From contig NZ_CADEAD010000001.1 in the NCBI RefSeq assembly GCF_902825145.1, positions 310,001 to 374,000 on the forward strand: a stretch of DNA of 64,000 nt. Reading direction: 5' to 3'. Below the pieces are notes generated by a model. It did no database searches and was not told the origin of the DNA. It saw only the letters and a program-made list of their open reading frames with translations. Below, in pieces: positions 58,106 to 64,000 of this stretch. Source of the DNA: Bartonella phoceensis (GTDB lineage Bacteria > Pseudomonadota > Alphaproteobacteria > Rhizobiales > Rhizobiaceae). The position numbers and the translations under genes are program-made. How positions within the stretch are numbered: the stretch's first letter is position 1; the number at the start of each line of letters is the position of its first letter.

Positions 58106-60205
58106 TCATTGGCCGGAAAGGAGAGCAGCTTTTATATCTGTTTTTCCAGTAAATCTTGCTTTGTAAACTCCATAATTTTCCATGACACGCATCACATAAT
58201 TACGTGTTTCTGTATAGGGAATTCGTTCGATCCAGTCGATGACTTTATCAAGAGATTGCCTTCGAGGATCACCATAGCGTTTTATCCATTCATCGACACG
58301 ACGGGAACCTGCATTATAACTAGCAAGAGTCAATATATAGGATCCGTTAAAACGTTCCAGTTGTTCGCGGAGAAAATAGATCCCTAATGTGGTATTATAA
58401 CTGGTATCACTACGTAGTTTTTTTGGTGACCATATGATCGAATATTTCTTGGCAAGAGTTTTTGCTGTCAATGGCATTAATTGGAGTATGCCTTGTGCAC
58501 CTGCTTTTGATATGGCTGTTGGATTAAATTCACTTTCTTGTCGCGCAATAGCATAAACAAGCGCTTGTTCTATGGCAGCAACATGAACAGAGGTTGGTAT
58601 CGCGCCTATAGGATGGGAAAGTGCACCAACATTTTTACCTTGAAAAACAGCAGTTTTTCCGATTTTGAGGCTGGTATAGTAGTCACCATTTTTTTCTGCC
58701 ATCACAGCTAAAAGAGCTAATTCGCCAGGGCTTTCTATTTTTTGGCCAAGTTCTCTATAAAAAAATTTAGCAAGATTAGCATAGCCAGCCGCTTCAAGGC
58801 GTTGAATCGCTCTAATGGTTTCTCGTGCACTAAAGCGTTGCCGTTCAGAGTCTGTTGGTTTGGGAAAAGAAATTTCGAGCTTTTTTTGGTTCAGTCGTGC
58901 AGCTGCTAATTGACCATAATAAGTTGTACCAAAACGGGCTGCCCGATGGAAATAATTTTGGGCATTTTTATGTTCACTTAGAATTTCTGCTGCTCGTCCC
59001 ATCCAATAGTATCCACGGGATAAAGAAAGAGGTGAAGAAGATAATTGAGGGATACGTGAAAAATGGTGCATTGCCAATTGAGCATCATGAAGAAACCGGA
59101 GTGCATACCATCCTGCATGAAATTCAGTATCAACCGCTAATAAAGATGTCATACTATTGTGTGTAGCAACGAGTTGATAAGCAATTTTAGGTTTGTTTAA
59201 ATCAAGCATTTCGCGAGAAAGGGCGCGTCGCTCTTTCCATAATGCGTGAGGGTTCATAAGTTTTAATGCATCTTTTGATGTGTTCATCATGAGTGTTGCA
59301 GCTGAACTATATTGTCCAGTTCGTCGAAGATGACGAATTTGAGCGAATTGTAAGAGGGGATTTTTTTGCCATGACCGCTCCACAGCGCGCAATTTTTGTG
59401 TGGCTCTGGGATCATTTTTTTCAACAGCCATAAAAGCATTAAAAAGCGATTGAGCATGGGCTAATTTTGCAACGCGTCCTGCTGAATCGAAGTAATGCTT
59501 ATAAAGCATAAATTGCATGCGTTTCAAATGATCAATAGGTTTTAATATAGTATGTGCATTTTTAAGAATAAGCTCTTCTTCTTTTGCATTGAGCTTTGTT
59601 TTATGCCACCACGGTGCAATGATTTTTTGAGCGCGAACGGTTTGTCCAGTTGCAATAAGTGCTTTGGCGAAGAGAGCCATACCTTGCGCTGTTAGGGGAG
59701 AATGATGCGCAAATTTTTTGAGGATTACATGTGTAAAATTGGTTTCATTAATAAAAGCACGTTCAGCATTACGTTGCATAATGTCTATGCCTGGCCATCC
59801 ATCTAGCTCTTTGATTGCATTGAATATTTCAGAGCTTGGGATATTGGTTTGACTTGATATACCTATAGCCCATGTCAAAATATGATAATCAAGGCTATTT
59901 TTTTCTAGTGAATTACGAAGGCTTATTGTTTTTGCAATATCGTTATTGAAAAGCGCGTCTAAACCCGCTTTAAGTTGCCTGAGAGTGGAATTGTTATTGT
60001 ATGTAGGGGAACTATGGGGTGCTATGTGAGGCTGTCTAAGGGATTTTTGATCTTCCTTTTTTATGACGGTAGGGCGAACTAAAGGGATTGGTGCTTTCCC
60101 ATGCAAGAGGGATGTTTGTGCGCACGCACTTGAAAATAAAATTGTTGTTGCCAGTATAGGTGCAGGAAAGGTTTGTAGAAAAAAGGGGGCAGAAAATGCA
60201 CGCAT
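58106..60205 (-). CDS. slt: soluble lytic murein transglycosylase
   Basis: This 699-residue periplasmic enzyme cleaves the glycan strands of peptidoglycan. A signal peptide with a cysteine at LFSSACAQ could be a lipobox-like site. A long superhelical domain of TPR-like helices occupies about residues 60-520. The catalytic SLT domain follows, with catalytic E557 in YAIARQESEFNPTAIS, then GAQGILQLMPLTAKTLA and ILTLASYNAGSRRVDEWI. It is complete. It is divergent from dapA. Confidence 0.92.
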   Translation of the reverse strand: MRAFSAPFFLQTFPAPILATTILFSSACAQTSLLHGKAPIPLVRPTVIKKEDQKSLRQPHIAPHSSPTYNNNSTLRQLKAGLDALFNNDIAKTISLRNSLEKNSLDYHILTWAIGISSQTNIPSSEIFNAIKELDGWPGIDIMQRNAERAFINETNFTHVILKKFAHHSPLTAQGMALFAKALIATGQTVRAQKIIAPWWHKTKLNAKEEELILKNAHTILKPIDHLKRMQFMLYKHYFDSAGRVAKLAHAQSLFNAFMAVEKNDPRATQKLRAVERSWQKNPLLQFAQIRHLRRTGQYSSAATLMMNTSKDALKLMNPHALWKERRALSREMLDLNKPKIAYQLVATHNSMTSLLAVDTEFHAGWYALRFLHDAQLAMHHFSRIPQLSSSPLSLSRGYYWMGRAAEILSEHKNAQNYFHRAARFGTTYYGQLAAARLNQKKLEISFPKPTDSERQRFSARETIRAIQRLEAAGYANLAKFFYRELGQKIESPGELALLAVMAEKNGDYYTSLKIGKTAVFQGKNVGALSHPIGAIPTSVHVAAIEQALVYAIARQESEFNPTAISKAGAQGILQLMPLTAKTLAKKYSIIWSPKKLRSDTSYNTTLGIYFLREQLERFNGSYILTLASYNAGSRRVDEWIKRYGDPRRQSLDKVIDWIERIPYTETRNYVMRVMENYGVYKARFTGKTDIKAALLSGQ

Positions 60206-60454
60206 AAAGAAAAAACCTTGAGATTTTACTTTTTGAAATTACTCAATAGTTTTTAGAACAGAAGCATGAAAAACGCGTTAATGTAAGCTGGTACTTTAAA
60301 AAATAGGTTCGGAATTGAAAGAGATACATATTAAATCTTAAGGGAACTATTGTGAAATTCCATCTTGCTTCAATCAAAGAGCAAGATTATGCTCTATTTA
60401 AATTTATAAGGCGATTATTAAAAAAATAAAAGCGAACATTATAGGGAGTTTATC

Positions 60455-61339
60455 ATGCTCAAGGGAGCTATAACTGCGCTTATCACACCATTTAATGATA
60501 AGGGCGCTATCGATGAGAAGGCATTTTGCAATTTTGTTGAGTGGCAGATTGTACAAGGTATTAATGGTGTAAGCCCTGTTGGAACGACAGGTGAAACACC
60601 AACTTTAAGTCATGAAGAACATAAGAGAGTTATAGAATTGTGTGTTGAGCAGGTTGCTAAGCGTGTTCCTGTTATTGCTGGAGCAGGATCAAATAGTACA
60701 AGTGAAGCTGTAGAACTTGCGCAACATGCGCAAAAGGCAGGTGCAGATGCTGTTTTGGTTGTTACACCCTATTATAACAAACCTAATCAAGCCGGTTTAT
60801 ACACGCATTTTTCTTCCATTGCGAGGGCTATTTCTATACCTATTATCATTTATAATATTCCCGGTCGTTCTATTATTGATATGGCTGTGGAAACCATGAA
60901 AGATCTTTGTCGAGATTTTAAAAATATCATTGGTATTAAGGATGCGACGAGCAAAATTGAGCGTGTGAGTGAACAACGTGAAAAGTGTGGTAAGAATTTT
61001 ATACAGCTTTCCGGTGATGATTGTACAGCATTAGGTTTTAATGCGCATGGAGGTGTGGGGTGTATTTCGGTCGCATCCAATGTTGCTCCAAAACTCTGTG
61101 CAGAGCTTCAAGCTGCTTGTTTACGTGGTGATTATAAAACGGCACTAGAATTAAATGATCGTCTGATGCCTCTTAATCGTGCAGTCTTTATTGAACCCAG
61201 TCCCGCAGGTATTAAATATGCCGTTGCAAAATTGGGGATTTGTGGGAATACTGTTCGTTCCCCGATTGTTCCATTAGCAGATACCACAAAAAAGATTATT
61301 GATGAGGCTCTATGCTATGCAGGTCTTCTTAAAGAATAA
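60455..61339 (+). CDS. dapA: 4-hydroxy-tetrahydrodipicolinate synthase
   Basis: DapA condenses pyruvate with aspartate semialdehyde in lysine and diaminopimelate synthesis. The 294-residue TIM-barrel protein shows [37 protein letters not shown], and the Schiff-base lysine K162 in [14 protein letters not shown]. The tyrosine in [10 protein letters not shown] is also conserved. The start has a GGGAG site upstream. smpB follows after 17 bases, a common arrangement in Rhizobiales. Confidence 0.97.
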   Translation: MLKGAITALITPFNDKGAIDEKAFCNFVEWQIVQGINGVSPVGTTGETPTLSHEEHKRVIELCVEQVAKRVPVIAGAGSNSTSEAVELAQHAQKAGADAVLVVTPYYNKPNQAGLYTHFSSIARAISIPIIIYNIPGRSIIDMAVETMKDLCRDFKNIIGIKDATSKIERVSEQREKCGKNFIQLSGDDCTALGFNAHGGVGCISVASNVAPKLCAELQAACLRGDYKTALELNDRLMPLNRAVFIEPSPAGIKYAVAKLGICGNTVRSPIVPLADTTKKIIDEALCYAGLLKE

Positions 61340-61356
61340 AATAATATAAGGTAGCC

Positions 61357-61832
61357 ATGAAAAAAAAAAGAATGCGCCAGTACGAAAAATAATTGCTGAC
61401 AATCGTAAAGCTCGTTTTAATTATGAAATTCTTAATAATCTTGAAGCTGGTATCGTACTTCAGGGGGCGGAAGTAAAATCTTTGCGTTCCAATCAGGCGA
61501 ATATTGCTGAGAGTTATGCTAGCTTTGAAAATGGGGAATTATGGTTAGTGAACAGCTATATTCCTGAATATACGCAAGCTAATCGTTTTAACCATGAACC
61601 ACGTCGTTTACGTAAGTTATTAATTTCAAGACGTGAAATGGCACGCTTTTTTAACGCGACTTCTCGTGAAGGAATGACCCTTGTCCCTCTCAAACTTTAT
61701 TTCAATGAAAAAGGGCGTGCTAAGTTGGAAATTGCTCTGGCACGTGGGAAAAAGCTTCATGATAAGCGTGAAACCGAAAAGAAACGCGATTGGGGACGTG
61801 CAAAAGCAAGGCTTTTAAAAAGATATGGATAA
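61357..61832 (+). CDS. smpB: SsrA-binding protein SmpB, frame interrupted in a poly(A) tract
   Basis: SmpB binds tmRNA and directs it to stalled ribosomes. The body of the protein is intact from 61371 ([20 protein letters not shown]), through [20 protein letters not shown], to the basic tail [16 protein letters not shown]. The expected ATG lies at 61357, but it is followed by ten A residues before the G at 61370. Eleven (or eight) would be needed to reach the SmpB frame. As written, ATG 61357 runs into a TAA after 11 codons, and the SmpB frame has no ATG or GTG before TTG 61482. An assembly error, transcript slippage on the A tract, or true inactivation could explain this. Confidence 0.85.
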
Positions 61833-61877
61833 CAAGATCGATTTATGTATTCCTTTTATAGGAATGCTTGGAAAATT

Positions 61878-62546
61878 TCAGCATTGGTCAAGATACGTTT
61901 TTGCTGCTTCGAAGATTTGATGAAACATAGTGTCTGTTAAGCGGCCAGTGTTAGTATTATAGCGTGAACAGTGATAGCTTGAAAAGATGCGTAATCTGCC
62001 AATGTTGTTTATCTCTCCATGTCCGAAAGGATGGGCTAAAATTTTTGCATTAAGGGCGCGTAGTGTTGAATGATGCGCAATAGTGCCAAGGGTGATAACA
62101 GCTTTAAGTTTAGGAAGACTTGTTAAAAGAGGCGAAAAAAAAGTTCGGCAAGTGTTAATTTCTGTACCAGTGGGTTTATTTTCTGGTGGAACACAACGGA
62201 CTGAGTTAACAATTGCTACATCAATCAATTTCAGATTGTCGTCGGCTCTTTCTTCAAAGGTCCCTTGAGCAAAACCATACTTTTTTAAGGTGGAATAAAG
62301 TAAGTGCCCAGCATAATCACCAGTGAACGGGCGTCCAGTTCGGTTTGCCCCACGTAATCCAGGAGCAAGACCAACAACGAGAAGACGTGTTGTGGATGCA
62401 CCCTTATAAGGAAAAAATGGGCGCACTGGTGCATTATGCCAATCCGGTTCTTTCAAACGCCAGTCGGAGATGAACTTGTGCAAACGTGGGCATAAATTAC
62501 AATTTTGTGGTGGTTCTGGACAAAGCGATGTTGATTGGCGATTCAT
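61878..62546 (-). CDS. uracil-DNA glycosylase, family 5 (UdgB type)
   Basis: This 222-residue repair enzyme removes uracil and some other deaminated bases. Motif 1 is GLAPGLRGANRTGRPFTGD and motif 2 is YHCSRYNTNTGRLT, the arrangement of UdgB enzymes with Cys in place of Pro after His. Cysteines near the N-terminus (QNCNLCPRL) fit the Fe-S cluster. The gene is convergent with smpB. With the family-4 enzyme at 42.4 kb it gives two uracil glycosylase types in one window. Confidence 0.9.
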   Translation of the reverse strand: MNRQSTSLCPEPPQNCNLCPRLHKFISDWRLKEPDWHNAPVRPFFPYKGASTTRLLVVGLAPGLRGANRTGRPFTGDYAGHLLYSTLKKYGFAQGTFEERADDNLKLIDVAIVNSVRCVPPENKPTGTEINTCRTFFSPLLTSLPKLKAVITLGTIAHHSTLRALNAKILAHPFGHGEINNIGRLRIFSSYHCSRYNTNTGRLTDTMFHQIFEAAKTYLDQC

Positions 62547-63139
62547 GGGTAGGCATTCATCATTTTTATAAATTTTTTTGCATTACTTATAGGCTATATG
62601 ACGGATCACGTTTTTGTAAACAACCATGATGAATACAAATGTGTTACTTAACAACAGAAGTTTAACATGAAATTATTATCTATTATTTTCCAAAGAGTGA
62701 CAATCTACTTAGTGATTTATTCGATGAATAAAACAGGAATGAATAGGATGTTTAATGCGATAAAATTTCTTATCTTCAATGAAGATATTATCATAAATAA
62801 TATGTATGGGAATATCGTTGTTACAAAAATTTTTTTAATAAATTTGAATGGTTGGTATCATTTTAAAGAATGGACTCTCTAAAGATAGAGAGGAGCTTAA
62901 ACCGGTAAGTGTAATTTTCTGTTTGAATTCAGTACTCTTGGAGCTTTTTATTTTAGAATGGTACTGATAACAAATTTGAAGAGGCTATGCACTTTGTATA
63001 GAGCTTCTAAGAAATTTTTAATACGTTCTTTGAGTAAAAAATATTAAATCTTGCATTGTTTTTCTTGTGTTTTATTTTGTTTATTGTATATATTTTATAC
63101 TCATTATGAAATTTTTGAATCTTTAAGAAAGAGGCATAA
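62547..63139. other. gene-free interval upstream of rpoZ
   Basis: About 590 AT-rich bases. A 71-codon plus-strand frame at 62667-62882 begins with a plausible ATG, but its composition is rich in I, N and F and it lacks a ribosome binding site. I consider it unproven. The rpoZ promoter should lie near 63040-63110. Confidence 0.45.
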
Positions 63140-63538
63140 ATGGCCCGCGTAACGGTAGAAGATTGTGTTGATAAGGTTGATAACCGCTTTGAGTTGGTGC
63201 TTTTAGCCGGGCATCGGGCGCGTCAAATTTCACAGGGTGCGCAGATCACGGTTGATCGTGATAATGATAAAAATCCAGTAGTTGCTTTACGTGAAATAGC
63301 AGAAGAGACATTATCGCCTGCCGATTTGAAAGAAGATCTTATTCATTCGTTGCAAAAACATGTGGAAGTAGATGAGCCGGAAATAGCAAGTGAATTTATT
63401 ACGCATTCAGGTGAAGCTGAAGGTGTTTTTGGGGCATTAACGGAAGAGGAAGGTGGTTCGTTCGATCATATGTCGGAAGAAGAACTTTTAGCGGGTATTG
63501 AAGGTTTGGTTGTTCCGGAAAAGAGTGACGATTATTGA
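63140..63538 (+). CDS. rpoZ: RNA polymerase omega subunit
   Basis: Omega helps assemble and stabilise RNA polymerase. The 132-residue protein starts [20 protein letters not shown] and has the conserved [33 protein letters not shown]. An acidic C-terminal extension (about residues 65-132) is typical of alphaproteobacteria. AAGAAAGAGG lies upstream of the ATG. The RelA/SpoT homologue follows, the usual rpoZ-spoT order. Confidence 0.97.
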   Translation: MARVTVEDCVDKVDNRFELVLLAGHRARQISQGAQITVDRDNDKNPVVALREIAEETLSPADLKEDLIHSLQKHVEVDEPEIASEFITHSGEAEGVFGALTEEEGGSFDHMSEEELLAGIEGLVVPEKSDDY

Positions 63539-63670
63539 GTGCATCAGTTTATATTACGGAAGCGAATATACGTTATCATCCGATGGGTGGTTGTTTTTTT
63601 TATTTTTTATTGATGAAATGTTCATATTCAATAAGGGTTAGATTTGTGAAAAGATAAAGGATATGCTCGT

Positions 63671-64000
63671 ATGATGCGTCAGTGTGAGCTCGTTGGGCGT
63701 GTTCAACGTTATAAGTCTGACGTGGATGAGGCTCTGTTAAATAGAGCCTACGATTATGCAATGCGCAAGCATGGTCATCAAAAACGTGCTTCGGGTGATC
63801 TTTATTTTTCTCATCCTTTAGAAGTAGCCGCTATTTTAACAGATATGCGGCTGGATGAAGCAACCATTGCCGTCGCTCTTTTGCATGATACAATTGAAGA
63901 TACGAGTGCTACACGAGCAGAAATTGATCAGCTTTTCGGATCTGAAATTGGTAAGTTGGTTGAAGGGCTCACAAAACTTAATAAGCTTGATCTTGTATCG
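63671..64000 (+). CDS. RelA/SpoT homologue (ppGpp synthetase/hydrolase), N-terminal part
   Basis: The first 110 residues are present and the gene runs off the right edge. They begin MMRQCELVGRVQRYKSDVDE and contain the start of the hydrolase HD domain, with HPLEVAAILTDMRLDEATIA followed by VALLHDTIEDTSA and the metal-binding His-Asp pair in LLHDT. This intact HD motif suggests a bifunctional enzyme that makes and degrades ppGpp, as is usual for the single Rsh of Rhizobiales; the synthetase domain is outside the window. ATG 63671 is followed by a second ATG at 63674. Confidence 0.93.
   Translation, partial: MMRQCELVGRVQRYKSDVDEALLNRAYDYAMRKHGHQKRASGDLYFSHPLEVAAILTDMRLDEATIAVALLHDTIEDTSATRAEIDQLFGSEIGKLVEGLTKLNKLDLVS

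Noticed and set aside
62667..62882. 71-codon plus-strand frame before rpoZ
   Set aside because: No ribosome site and AT-driven composition rich in I and N; it cannot be separated from noise by eye.

Overview
The window is AT-rich chromosomal DNA from an alphaproteobacterium of the order Rhizobiales, and its gene content points to the genus Bartonella. The evidence is a haem-acquisition locus (hutA, tonB, hemS, hutB, hutC, hmuV), an Hbp/Omp25-type outer-membrane beta-barrel, a MucR/Ros regulator, feuPQ-like and degP/two-component/glnE gene orders typical of Rhizobiales, and many long AT-rich intergenic stretches with prophage debris. The species cannot be fixed from the sequence alone.

Layout. 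1-3.8 kb: end of a DUF721/DciA-like gene, a DsbA-type oxidoreductase and ppdK. 4.2-7.4 kb: a peptidoglycan-binding membrane protein, a DUF5330 protein, sufE and mucR, with an orphan terminator in the first gap. 7.4-8.36 kb: an extremely AT-rich gap. 8.36-11.1 kb: oligopeptidase B and Fe-superoxide dismutase, convergent on a shared terminator. 12.15-14.8 kb: tRNA-Gln(TTG) followed by a decayed integrated element (higB with a frameshift, intact higA, integrase tail, DUF5681-like and terminase fragments). 15.6-20.4 kb: DUF1499 protein, then a class A penicillin-binding protein with DUF1214 and DUF1254 partners. 20.7-23.1 kb: a small exported protein and a FeuP/FeuQ-type two-component system. 23.4-27.2 kb: ccmI-ccmE-ccmF-ccmH cytochrome c maturation genes. 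27.4-34.1 kb: DegP-like protease, a second OmpR-type two-component pair, and glnE. 34.7-35.5 kb: outer-membrane beta-barrel. 36.6-43.2 kb: methylguanine methyltransferase, PleC/DivJ-like histidine kinase, pepN and a type-4 uracil-DNA glycosylase. 43.7-48.8 kb: thiC-thiO-thiS-thiG-thiE-thiD on the minus strand. 50.7-58.0 kb: haem uptake locus. 58.1-64 kb: lytic transglycosylase, dapA, smpB, a type-5 uracil-DNA glycosylase, rpoZ and the start of a RelA/SpoT homologue.

Functional themes. The cell-envelope genes (PBP, Slt, DegP, two two-component systems) and the complete haem import route (HutA and TonB at the outer membrane, HutB-HutC-HmuV across the inner membrane, HemS in the cytosol) fit a bacterium that lives in blood or tissue. 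Ccm genes use haem for c-type cytochromes. The thiamine operon suggests that the thiazole and pyrimidine moieties are still made.

The most notable points are a one-base frame break in the poly(A) tract just after the smpB start codon, a toxin-dead but antitoxin-intact higBA pair, decayed phage genes beside tRNA-Gln with visible single-base lesions, a small exported gene in the position of the FeuQ inhibitor FeuN, an orphan intrinsic terminator that may end a small RNA, and a thiC leader in which I cannot recognise a TPP riboswitch. I found no clear new multi-gene system, no CRISPR array and no complete insertion sequence.
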